DNA from: Tieghemiomyces parasiticus
Taxonomy: Eukaryota; Kickxellomycota; Dimargaritomycetes; Dimargaritales; Dimargaritaceae
Length of the DNA: 64,000 nucleotides
Assembly: GCA_027575765.1 (NCBI GenBank)
Contig: JANBPT010000017.1
Coordinates: 62,001-126,000 of the forward strand
Reading direction: 5' to 3'
The position numbers were made by a program, and so were the translations under genes. Positions 1-11,700 of the stretch are shown in pieces. Below the pieces are notes generated by a model. The model did no database searches. It was not told the DNA's origin and saw only the letters and a list, made by a program, of their open reading frames with translations. Position 1 is the first letter of the stretch. Every line of letters starts with the position of its first letter.

Positions 1-3000
1 TAAAAATAATTACACGGTGGATAAGGATCAACCGCACTAAATATAATTGGAAGGGGAGGAGTGGAATACGGATGAAGACGATCGTGAGCAGGGTGCAGCC
101 TTGGATTGCCGGAGTTGGAAAAATGCAATCAAGACGAGTCCCTGGCCCGGTGTAAACGACCCACGGGAACAATAAAAGGTAGGAGGCTAAATGAGGTATG
201 GTCTGGGACGGCTGAAATCGGAAGTTGAAGAGGGGGGAAGGGTTGGATGGGCGGTAGGGTTAGTATGGTCAAGGCACTTGTGAAAAGGCCGACAGTAAGC
301 GCACCGGGGGAACTGAAGCCGTACCATGAGCAGGAATATTCCGAGCCTGGGTGATCATGCTCTCTCGATTGACAGTGAGCGAGGGAAAATATGCAGCGTT
401 ACCAGATAACTGGGTCTAAAGCTAATATCACGGAAATCTGAATCGGTGTTGTACCCCAGGTCATGCGAGCACATGCACAGCAGAAAGCTGCCGGCAGAAT
501 ACACTATGTAACTTACCTGTCACGTTGGAGTTCAAGGCGAAGACGGCGTTTTGGAAGATATACAGGAAACCGGGCCGATCTAGGTACGCTAAGCAAGGGA
601 TGGGACCGCAACACGCTACGGACGCAAAGAGGTTCGGTTCCCAAGAAGGTCTAATAAACAGGGGAAGAGGGGAACGGCCGCCGTGAGATTCCTGCCGGCA
701 GGTTACCAGTCCCCAAAAAAAACACCTAGCGTGATAGGAAATGAGTGGGATGTGGACCGGTACAGGATCGCGGATATGCAATTAAACAATGAAAAGACAA
801 ACGGGGCTAAAGTTCGTACAGGAATACGCTGACGCTCGGCGTTGCGTATGTATCTGGGGTAATAGAGGGCAGTGGGGAGAATTGAACGGGGTGGGAAAAT
901 GTGTGCAAAAGGAACCAGTATGGGCGGTTAGATGGCGCCTTTAAAGCTATGATGCGAGTTGTACACTGATTAAGGGGCAGGCGGAGATCAAAAAGGGGAA
1001 TTCCGAGTGCCAAATAAAAGTGGGCAATAGAGTTCAAAACCCGTGAAGGGTAAACAACCCACGATAAAAGTCAACTAACTCTAGCAAAGGCCCTGGAGCG
1101 GTGAGCTAGTTGATGATATATTAAGGAAGGGGTATCAATGGCTATCGTGCAAGTCAAAGTTAAAAGTGGACTGGAGGTACCGCATGAAAAGAAGCCCACT
1201 CAGATTGTCAATTTAGAATAAAAACAAAAAAAGGGATCGTAATACTTACCGGGTGGGATCTGGGGATTATATAGGTCTGGCACAATTCTAGGAGTCAACG
1301 GGTGGAAGAGAAGCGGGCGGGGGCGGGAGAGCGGAGGATGTGGGGCACAAAGGGGAGGGCGAGGTGTGGGGCCACCCTCTTTACCAAAACACAGCCAACC
1401 GCTGGTCAATGTCGGGAGGGTTACACGTCGCCGCCGCGTTCTACAAAAGGTAGCCAACAGCGGAAGCGGTGATGAAGGGTGGACGGATGGGAGAAGAAGC
1501 AGTGGGGAATCAGAGCAGGGAGGCGAGCGGGGCGAAAGACGAGGGGTTGCCACCGACTGACCGTGGTTGTCGGTGGCCTCTGTGCAACCGAATTGGCCGG
1601 CACTGGCGTACGGCCGCCGGTTCGGATAAATAGGGTACGGGGGCTGATAGGGCGTGGCGAATCGACGGCGGTGGAGCAGGTGGGGGTCGTGGGCGAGTGC
1701 GTGGTGGCTGGAGGTGGATATTCGTTGTCGATAAGGAGCCGGACATTCAGGATGACGGCCGTAGTACGACGGGAGGCAGAAACCACAGAATGCAAGGGTC
1801 AGGCCGAGAATACGAGGGGTAAAAAGACTAAAAAGCTATGGACAGTGAAGGCTTCGGTTTGTCAAGACAAGTGAGGGCATCGGCTAGGAATAAAAGGTTT
1901 GGGAGGTATGATATCGGCTAGAATAAGGCGTGTCATTAGCTGACAACGGTATATCTGGGCTCGATGGGACCGGTCGGCTTTCGGGGTTGATGACGTGACA
2001 GGCGGCTCCAGTGGCTCAACAGAGGGTCGACTGTAAACAATAAAAGGGACTGGGCGGACAACGCGGGTGGTAAGCGGTGATGGTAACAACACGAGACGGG
2101 GGAGGCTAGGCTCCGAGGGTGTTTGGTAGGCCGAGGCTGGTGCGGAGTATGAAATCCGGCACCAATCGGGGCTCGTGGGGCTGAGGTAGGAGGGATGTCG
2201 CCGGCGTTAGCGTCCAGTATCGTAACGAGGGGAGTGGTGTGCGGTCGTTGTGGACCAGTATTGGAGCGTGGTCGAGGCACGATAGGGTCGTACTAACGAG
2301 TGTGTGGAGGTCGGCTGATGGTGGCGACGGGAGGATCGTGGTGGGGAAGCGGAGGGAGTGGTGAGGTGAAAAAAGAAACATGTGTATGGGGGGGACAGAG
2401 TTAATGCGAGGCGGGAGAGAGGATGGCAAATATGGAGGTGGTTCAGCCTCGCCTCCCGTGATAGAGAAACAATCCGCAACCGAGCGATATCAGGTAAGTT
2501 TGGCTGCTTGGGTGGGGGTGACTTGCATAACCCATGCGGCACCCGAGGTATGCTAACGTCAGCGGACATTTAATAGGCGTTGGGAAAGACCATATGCCTA
2601 ACCCGCTGATAGCGTTGGCCTGTCAGGGCATTGTCGAAACCTCGCCTAAGACCTATGCTCTAGGTGGGATGGAGTTGTGTTTTCCTTCCCCCGAACACTC
2701 CGTTTTAGTCGCTTACCTCGTACGATATGGTCTTGCAAGCGGGAAAAATAAAATCGAGGAAGGTGGGTGCACCGCGCTTCGAGGCTGCGAGGGGCGCTGG
2801 TAGGCTGGATACGGGTCGCACAAACGACGCCTTCAACAAGGCAGTGGGTCTTCCACACCGATACACGGAGGCTGTGTGTCGCCGAGTCGTACAGACTCTG
2901 ACGGATGGCAAACCGGGCACGGTCTCAAAACGGGAGAAGAGCTAGGTAGGAATACAGAGGAAGGTCCCGCTAGGCGCTGGAGAAGAACACGGTTGCGCGG

Positions 3001-5117
3001 AGAAGTGGATTGCAGGGAGGAGGGTAGTAAGGGCCTTGGGCCTAGTGGTACAATAGGCGGAGCTGTACAGGTAAAAAGGGATGGCTAGGGTGAATCCGGA
3101 TTGAACGGACGGATGGTCTAGAAGAATGCTAGTACAAGTGATCAGTAAGACGACTAGGAGCCGCGCGAGACTACCCGGTTAGCGGATGAAGAGTAGGGCC
3201 CAGGGAATACTATGGGTTGAGCTGTCACCAGTGCGGCCTCCCATTGGGCATTCAGGGACTCGAGGGGAAAAGGCGAAAAGTGTGGGTGAGTGCGGCACTC
3301 GGAGTTGTCGGTTCGCCGTGAAGTGCAGCAGCAAGGAAGGGCCGGTGTATATATGCAGCAACTGAAAGGGGCTTGGGCGACTTGGGCTCTACGCTTGATG
3401 TGGCTATGCGGGGAACGAGGTGGACGGAGGAGGGCACTGTCTGTCAGGGGGGGGATGCTGTTCACTGCAGTACCCGGATCCAGTCGCATTTACCCTGGGT
3501 CACTTTACGCTTACCGATCGACGCCTAAGAGGACGGGTAAGCGCGGACCTCTCGTATGACGTGGCGGCTTCGGCCGCCTGGGAAGTTGGATCGCCAGTCT
3601 ATATAGTCGGTTGGAGGGAGGGTGGTGAGGGGCCGCCGGTGACTAGAGGGCCGCATACGACGTGGAAGGAATGCATCAGAGGGCTAAAGGAATAGCCGTG
3701 GCTCCGTGGTATGTGAAGCGAATATGCGTAATGGCTTGCTGAGAGGCGTAGCTTTACGCCTGGCCACGGTCGCTTCCCAACCGGCGACATGCGTCCATGC
3801 GCATGCACCGGGCCCTGTTACTAGCCCTTGGTGGCGAAGGGGGGGGGAGAGAGTGCCTTCGCTGCTGGGGAGAATCCATCTTACCTTCTCTGTCTAAGGA
3901 GGGCTAAATTCAGGACACGGTACCAAGCCGACCCACTTGAAGCGGAGCCCTCCTCACCCAGCGGCGGGACCGCTCCAGAATGAGACGGCGTGAATGATCC
4001 AGCTTATCCGTAGTGCGTCTCACACATCAACTCTTGATACGTCTCTTCTCTGGCCATGCCGGCTCACTGTACTCATGTCTCGATCGGCAGGCACCAAGGG
4101 TGGTCAGAGGGTAGAGAGGTCTCCGGCGTATGGGCATTGTCAACCGCCGCCAAGTCCTGAGCGCCATACCCACTAAAGATGGCGTTGATCAGCAAAGACG
4201 CCCAACAGGTTCTACATGGGAGATGCCCACTATGTAGCTGGTGCCCTCCATCCATGACCGGCGTTACGATAACCCGAGCTAACACCGTCCGACCACAAAT
4301 AACCCCCGAAAATCACAGGCTAGTGAGATGCCCATCCCAGGTGAAGTCTGCCTTGTGCTGATCACCATCGCCGAACCGTAAATACCGGCACACGCTCACC
4401 TACACATTAGGCCGGCCAATGTATCTCCGCCCGGTGGGAATTTAAGCTACCCTGTCGCACACACTCGCCACCTGTTGGCGGCGTTGCGTTTAGCCTGATC
4501 GCCCGGACTAAAAGAGGCCTTAATGAGACGGTAATAGCAACACCGGTATGGAAGCATAACGTTTAGCCGCCCCTAGTTTAGGACGGTACATTCCAGGTGC
4601 GGAGGATTGTTAAAAAAATTCCGAGCGCTCATGACGCATATGGTACGAATATGGCAGATGGGACTGAGAACTAGGGAGATAACAGTGACACAGGTTGCCA
4701 TAGTCCCCAAGTAATGTGGGGGTGCCAAGGCCGCTACAGTAAGCCCGCCGTGGCCGTCCCTCCGTTCATTGCCGGGGTCGATCCTCACCTCGCTAGTGCC
4801 AAGCCCTGTTCTACAATTCAACACCGCCAACTATAGTGTATTCAGCCCTGGTGGCATGAGATGCCCACGCTAGCAACAGACGTTTTGAGGCATTGTGAAT
4901 AGATCGTTCGGGCGGGTCATGGGTGCATTAAATTTAAAGTATATCTTATCAGAGTTAGATACCTAGAGAAAAATTAAAGCCTTGTTCGATAAGTCGACCA
5001 CATAAATGAAGTACCGGGAGGTAGGCACAGTGGAAGAAGGCAGGTGTATCATTTGGTGGCGCTATTGGGCCCTAATATACAGGGGGGAACCCCTACTAGA
5101 GGGGCGGCATAGTCCGC
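1..5117. other. Left flank without a supportable gene; purine-rich + strand
   Basis: No open frame here has a recognisable domain. From 1 to about 3900 the + strand is strongly G/A-rich, so the complement is C/T-rich, the composition seen upstream of start codons elsewhere in the window. The minus strand carries several good splice-donor matches after AG or CG (511-516, 1244-1249, 2711-2716, 3880-3884), and the + strand has one at 2494-2499. This could be the upstream or leader region of a gene transcribed leftward out of the window, or simply intergenic DNA. The stretch 4900-5000 is AT-rich. Nothing coding is claimed. Confidence 0.4.
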
Positions 5118-7226
5118 CTAGCCCAACGATGGCACGGTGGTAGTGGCCTTACTGGTCCCCGAGCGGGCTCGAGGACAGCTAGGTTTCTTGGTCAGGTAGG
5201 GTGTAAATCGTGAGGCCAGACGCCTGCCCGTGGCCGTGTAACTCTCGCCCACTTGTTTGATACGACCCGTATGGGGTTTGTAGCCCAGTGGGCGCTGGAG
5301 ACTTTGCTTTAAATCGAAGTGCGGTGCGGGTTTCGGGGCGGGCGAAGTTGCGGCTAGGGAGCCGGCATGTGAGCGCGGCGCGGGCTTGGAAGGCGTGAGT
5401 CTAGAGATCGGAGCCAGGGGCGGACGATCGGTTATTAGAGGCCTAGCTACCGTCGGACGGACTTTTGGAGCGCTAGGAGCGGCACTGGAAGATTTCGCGA
5501 CTGGGCGACCGGGCAGCTTGACAGGGATGGTCCGAGTGGATTGATCGGTCTTCAGGGCGGTGCGTTGGGGAACCGCAGTTGGCCGGGCTTTGAGAGCCGA
5601 GGGCTTGAACGTGAGGTTGGTGGATGAATTCAGAACCCTGACGGTGATGGGCTGCGACCGTAAGGCGTCCGTAGACAACGGGCCGGTAACTGCCTTCTTC
5701 TGAGTTACATGGGCCTTAGCCGTCGCGGGCACCGGGCCTGACTTGGAGGTTTTAGTTATGCGCGAGACGGGCGGCTTCGCTGGCTGCGGCTTGGGTGCGA
5801 CTGGGGCCGCCGTTGGGAGGCGAGGTTTCCGGGCGGATTCTAAGATGGTCCGGCGGCGCAGCCGTTCCTGACAGCGCATCCGGTGCGCCACGGTGCCTAC
5901 GTCGACCGTTTTCGCTCTGGCCTTGAATCGGACGGTGGAGGTGGTGGTTGGAACCACGGGAGGCGAAGTGGCGGACGCAGAGGCACCACTCGGTACCTGC
6001 ACATTGACGGGACGTGGATTTCCGGCTGGTGTCCGCTGGCGCTTACTAGGTGTTTGTAGGTTCTCGCTCGTCATCTGGTCCACCTGGCGTTTACGGGCCG
6101 ACAGGGTAGCCGGTCGTTCCGTGGCCGGTGTAGCGCGATTCCGCACCGAATAGTGATTCAGAATAGAGTCCATCTTGTTGAACTCGCGCTGGTGGACCTT
6201 AGCGAACCGTTTGACGCTGTTTGGAACGGGACGGCCCACAGTCGGATGGCCAGTGATTCCCCACGAGGCTGGGAGAAGTTTGGCGCGCTCTTCAGGAGGC
6301 AGGCGCTGGCTCTCTGCTGCGCGCTTCTCAATGTCAGCGAGGATCTGAAAGGCGGCGGCACCGAACTGCTCGGCCGTGGCAGTCAACCGGTTCGCAAAGT
6401 GGTCCGAAATGGCATGGGAGCTCAACGGGCCAGGAGTTGCGGTCGGCCGGGCGGGTGTTGGCAGTGCAGTGACGGCACCGGAGGTGTCGGGCCGAACGGT
6501 TGCACTGCCGGGCTCGGTGGGGCTCTCGACCGGGCCTCTGTGTACGTTGAGTTCCGGCGCTGTATCCTCTATAGCTTCATTCTCGGCCTTAGCTGGCGGT
6601 TCCGTCGCAATGCCAGGTCTCTCTAGACCATTCTCTGTCTCCTGCGCACCGACATCGTCGTCAGAGACCCGCCCGTTGCCTTGCGCCGTGGCTACGGCAA
6701 ACAATGACGCACCATTTCCAGACCCTCTACGCACCGCACAGGAATGACAGGGCTCAAAAGACGCCGCCGTCGGATAATCCTCGCCGGCATAATCGACAAC
6801 CACATCAGGCGCCGCCGTCACCCCGGGAATCGAATCAGTGACCTCGTCTGAGCTAGGTTCTATGCTGGGCGATGAGGACCGCGTGTCGCTGCTATCGAGT
6901 GTGTCAGGTCTGGCGTCAAGGGCGGCAGAGTGGCTGCTTTGGCATAAGTGCCGTCCAAGACGCCTCACAAGATCGGCATTCTTTAGTTTAGTGAAAAAGC
7001 GCAGGAAGAAGAGCAGTTGGGGTTGGTTATAAGTAGTTTATAATGACTGTCGGTTGAAGAATGAACGTCATTTAACAGCTCCCGAAAGACCTAAGAGATG
7101 ATGCTAGCTTACCTTCCCGCTGGCTTTAAGGTTGTAGCTCTTACACAAGCGCTGGAGCTGGCAGCGTTTGAGGGTGTGAAGGTCGGCGGGTAATTCGTCC
7201 ATTTCAACATGTATGGTCATCGTCAT
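5118..7226 (-). CDS. NuSAP-like nucleolar/spindle-associated protein with SAP domain
   Basis: Two exons on the minus strand: 7226-7113 and 6980-5118 (658 aa), with a 132-bp GTAAGC...AAAG intron. Exon 1 gives 38 residues, and the join restores a SAP helix-turn-helix across residues about 12-50 (ADLHTLKRCQLQRLCKSYNL, then NADLVRRLGRHL). The single-exon reading would need a GTG start and lose half of this domain. Two blocks resemble vertebrate NuSAP: RFAKVHQREFNKMDSI (about 296-311) and FDLKQSLQRPLGYKPHTGRI (about 593-612), the latter matching the microtubule-binding C-terminus. The rest is low-complexity, rich in Pro, Ala, Ser, Thr, Lys and Arg. NuSAP proteins bind and bundle spindle microtubules and DNA; the same role here is inferred. 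No KEN box was seen. The start ATG could also be 7220 or 7202. Confidence 0.72.
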
Positions 7227-8775
7227 GTGGGCTAGGGGTGGGCAGTCAGATGGAGTGCGGATTTTTTAAAATGGTGGCGTTTAGCCGGTTGCTCTTGATT
7301 AGCTTGTCGGTGTGACGGGGTAGCTGTAGGCGTGGGACAGCGGTGTTTGAATAAATGAGCCCGGGGGCATGGATGGAGTTGAAATGGGTCAAGTCGGACC
7401 TTGGAGGGGTCCCTTATAAGGAAAATATAAATAAACCCTGGGCCCTTTGGCGCTACTGGCTCCTTTATCCCACCCGCCTTGCCCTCCCCCCACCGTTGCT
7501 CGCTCCTCCCACCCTCAGCTGCCAGATACGTGATTCTCCTGCGCCCAGGTGTCCAAAAATAGGATCTCGGGTCGTCCCTTAACTGGGTGGCACCCAAACA
7601 AGCGCCCGTCCAAAAAGGCCTACTCCGCCTCTGGTACATTCTGTTGAGCGTCGAACGATTATGTTTGTAATCCGGCGAAGAAGTCAGGCCTGGTCCCCTC
7701 CACCGTATCCTGCTCACCAACCCTTTGCGCAATGTGCCATTAGCGACAGAGCGGGCCAACCATTGCACCCGTAGGTGGCATGGGTGACAGATTATGTTAA
7801 GCGCATTGTACTAACCGCTATGTGGAGTAGGTCGATAAGCTTTGGAGGGGTGGGTTATGCAAGTAAATCTGAAGAAGAGCTTGATACCTCCTAGTCCTGC
7901 CGTTAGCCCCTGCCCACTCTGGTCCGAGCGTAGTCCCAACCCGGGCTAACGTGGGCCGTACCGTTCAGCCCTAACATCGTCTGTAACCCGTGTTCTTAAG
8001 GGTTGGGGGCTGTATCGCTCTGAAGGCTATTAGGTGACCCCACGGCGCACCTTCCCAGTTGGTGGAGGTGCCCATTACCACAGCAATGACCTAATAAGGC
8101 GAGACCCTGGCTCGCGGTGCCACAGAGCAGCATAATCCCTAGCATAGCGTGAACATATACCCGTGCGGTCGCAGAATACTGTTGGATTACTATGAAGGGC
8201 GGGGGTGAATGCGCCTGGGTGGGACGCGACCCACGGTTGGAATGATTCGCGCCCCGCTCGACTTCCCATTTCGCGAAGGGATGCTAGCCTTTCCTTTTCG
8301 ATTTGGGTCTCGGCCACTCTACCATCCCGGACTCTTGAAGCGCGTGTGCCTTCAAATTCATCCATCTTGCCTAAAGACAGCGCATTGGGACTACTTTTAG
8401 CTCAAGAGTTCCGCGTCCGGTTATATTCGGTTTCATCGCCCTGTACACTTAACCACCTTGCTGCACATTACTCCGCCCACCTAGTTTTCTTCCGCCGTGC
8501 CGTGTCCCAGAAGTTTCCGTGTAGGTTACTCTTATCGTGTCTGCACCGTGGCCACGACCGGTGCTAATTTTGCACTCCCTCGCCACCTCCGTTATTCGGG
8601 GCCGGCTCTTCCTCCGGATCCCCTCCCCCGTCGTACCTCATTTATCTAATTTACCGCACGTATAGTTCCCCTACAACCTTGGTGCTCACCCCGCCCACCA
8701 GTCCAATTGGCCGCAACCACTACCCATTCGTCACCGTAAACCGAAGGCCGCTCCACGCCCTCTACCGGTCTCGCC
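7227..8775. promoter_or_regulatory. Divergent intergenic region between the NuSAP-like gene and MED14
   Basis: This 1.5 kb lies between two start codons on opposite strands, so it should hold both promoters. Open frames inside it, including one of 178 codons on the minus strand, have no recognisable domain and look like composition-driven noise. The last roughly 350 bp before MED14 are C/T-rich on the sense strand. An AT-rich TATA-like patch lies at about 7422-7434. No regulatory site is assigned. Confidence 0.4.
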
Positions 8776-11700
8776 ATGACGATGGTCAACGGGAGGGAGC
8801 CGATCCCAAGCCCACCGGAAACGGACGACCACGGGCTCCCGGTGGTTCGGCTCAACACGATCCCCATCCGCCTGATCATCGACAAACTTGTGCAGCAGAG
8901 CTACCAGGACCTGGCTCAGGTAAATGAGGTGCTCGGCACCAAGGCCCACCATGACGGCCGGATACTGCTGGCCAAGTATATTCAGCACACTCGCGAGCAG
9001 TTCCTCAAGCTCCTTATCGCCCTCCGGTGGGCACGGTCTGCAGGCCGGGCCCTGCAGACCTCGCACAACCTGATTGGGTTCTGCAAGACCCAGAACGACT
9101 ACTTTGGTCGAGCCGTACAGGGCCTCCATACCCTCTTTCTAACCCTGGGCCAGGCCAAGGTGCGCAACTACGATGTCCTGACCGCCGTTGATGTGCTGGG
9201 TACCGGCAGCTACCGCCGTTTGCCCGTCATCGTCCGTGAACAGTACCTTCCACCGGATCCACTGACCTCGGCTGAGAAGCACGCCGTACTGGCCGAGCTG
9301 AGCGACGTAATCCGGCTCCGACTCCTGTTCCGCGAAACCGTGCCGCCGGCCATGGGCCAATACCGCGTCGCAGCCGGCCGCGTGACGTTCCGAGTGCACG
9401 GTGAATTTACCCTTGTGCTGACCCTCGTCGACCTGGAGCCCACGACTGCCTTTCACGTGGTCGAACTCCAGATCCTGGTCCGTGCCGACCGGAAATATGC
9501 CGCGTTTCTGCCCGACCGGATCGACCCGCGCGATACATACCATCTGCACCAGCTGGCCCAGGGCCTGCTCTTGAACCTACCCGGGGAAGGGGCCGTCGAA
9601 GCTGACGCACCAGCGGGTACTGCCCCCGCTACCGCTGCCGGCACCCCGGTGATCACCGCGGCCGGTCCTTTGTCGGATGACTCGCCCGGTGAGGACGACG
9701 CGGCACCCCCACCACCCCCTCCGCTCGTCCGGCTCTACGGTGCGCTACACATAGCGTGTCTCTCATTCCAGCTCGACACCCTTTTCGCCCAGGCTATCCA
9801 CTTGCAAAAAACGCGATGGGAGTCTTTGCTGACTGTAGAGCGAGACGATTTGCACAGTTATGTGCAAATCCGGTACTGGCCGGCCGCCCCGCTGGGTCGG
9901 CGGATGGAGTATGTCCCGCAAACGCTGGCCCGCCGACTCACCCGGCGTGATCTAGGCACGTTGGAAGGTACTGATGCCTCATTCCCGCCCATGCCGACGC
10001 GACCCACCCCGCACCACGTCGCTCCGCCGTTCGCCGCGACGGAGAACCGTGTACGCATCGTTCTCGTCCCCACTGCCACCGCAACTACCAACGACAGCTA
10101 CGGTCCCATGCCCAGCAGCAGTGATACCCCGAGCCCCGGGGTCGCCACCCTCCAAATCCAGTGGCTGGGTAATGTAGGCCTACCCAGCCCCACGTGTTGG
10201 GAAACCTTCGACGTGTACACAAAATCGTCGCCCACCGTAGCCGCTGACGACGTGGCACAGTGCACCTTCCGACCCCAATTCGACCCTGAGCAGATCGATG
10301 TCGAGAGCCTGGTACTGCAGGCCCTGGCTTTCCACGCTCGGCTCATGCTGGCCCACCTACGCCCGACCATCCTCAGTCACCGCGACGCCCTACCGGTCCG
10401 CTGCACTATGGTCAACCAACCAGATACCGGGTACCCGGTCCTCCATGTGGATTTGGCCTACCAAATTCGACTGGTCATTACGGTTGATGTGCGCACCGGC
10501 AGGTTCACAGTAGCCGAAATCCCCACCGTTGTCCCCAGCTCGACCCGGTCGGAGGAAGCCAATGGGGTGACCGCCCTCAACCCGAAACGCCTGCGCGACC
10601 TTGAGTCGGAGCTCAATCTAGTACCCGCACGGGCCGCCGAATCTCTCCACCACTTCCACGCCGCCGTCCTGGCCGACCGTGTCGAGGCGGCCGCCCGACA
10701 GGCTGGCGTGACAGTCAACAAGCATATTCAGCTTAACCCGCTTCAATTACACAGTGTGGTCAACCAGTTCCCGTCCGAATTGGGTCCGCACGGCCGGCCC
10801 GACACCCAGCCAACCCTGCAGAAGACCGTGTTTCTCAGCCTACCACGGTACCCGCATCATTACGTGGCTGTGGGCGTGATGCGGTGGCCCGCCTTGGCCG
10901 ACTCGTCTGCCCACTTTTACTTGGCGTTGAATTTGCTGCACCTTACACCCGTTTCATCAAGTTCCCGCCCTGCCCCGGCTGCCGCGAGTCCTGACGCTGC
11001 CACGGCGGTGATCACGGAGTACCAGTTGCATAGCACCCGCCCTCTCAATTTCTTCGCCTGGCTCCACCGCGCTACTGGCCACGTCGATCGGGATGCTGCC
11101 GCCACGCTGGACCGGCCGTTTGGCCTCACCCCGCAGCGGCTCCAGGCCCTTCTCGAACTGTGCTTTGCCAAGCTCATGTTCTCCACAGTCGAAAGCCACC
11201 TCGAAACCTTGGGTGTGGGCCACACTAACCACGCTAGTGTTGAGCCTAACGAACCGGTAGCTACGCCCGCTACGTACATGGCCCCGGCCGATCCGCTCCT
11301 CGTGATGCCGGCGGTCACCTTGGATCGCCCCAGTCTGCTTAGCCTCCTCGATTTGGATGCGGCTGCGCGGCAGCTGGCGGGCGACCTGCTCGGCGACCCA
11401 GTTGGTCTCCAACTGCGCCCGGCCGCCATGGCCGGCGGCAGCCATGGCGAAGGTAGTACCCCACGCTGCCGCGTCCGTCTCAGCCTACCCGTCCGGACTG
11501 ATACCGCCCGTCGGCTCCTGGCCGCCCACTACGCACACCACCGCTCGGACCACGACTCCACAGCGCCCTTGCTTCTGCAGGCCTCACCCTCCACGGCCTC
11601 GCCGCCCACCCCACCGGCGTCTCCGCCCGCACCGGACGCCGACACGGCCAGCTACTGCGCCATGACAGGGACGATACATTTTGAAACCGTTCCAGACGAC

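Noticed and set aside
632..645. GGTTCGGTTCC, similar to a tRNA B box
   Set aside because: No acceptor, D or anticodon arm can be folded around it.
7232..7768. 178-codon minus-strand frame upstream of the NuSAP-like gene
   Set aside because: No ATG-supported start context, no domain, and it lies in the divergent promoter.
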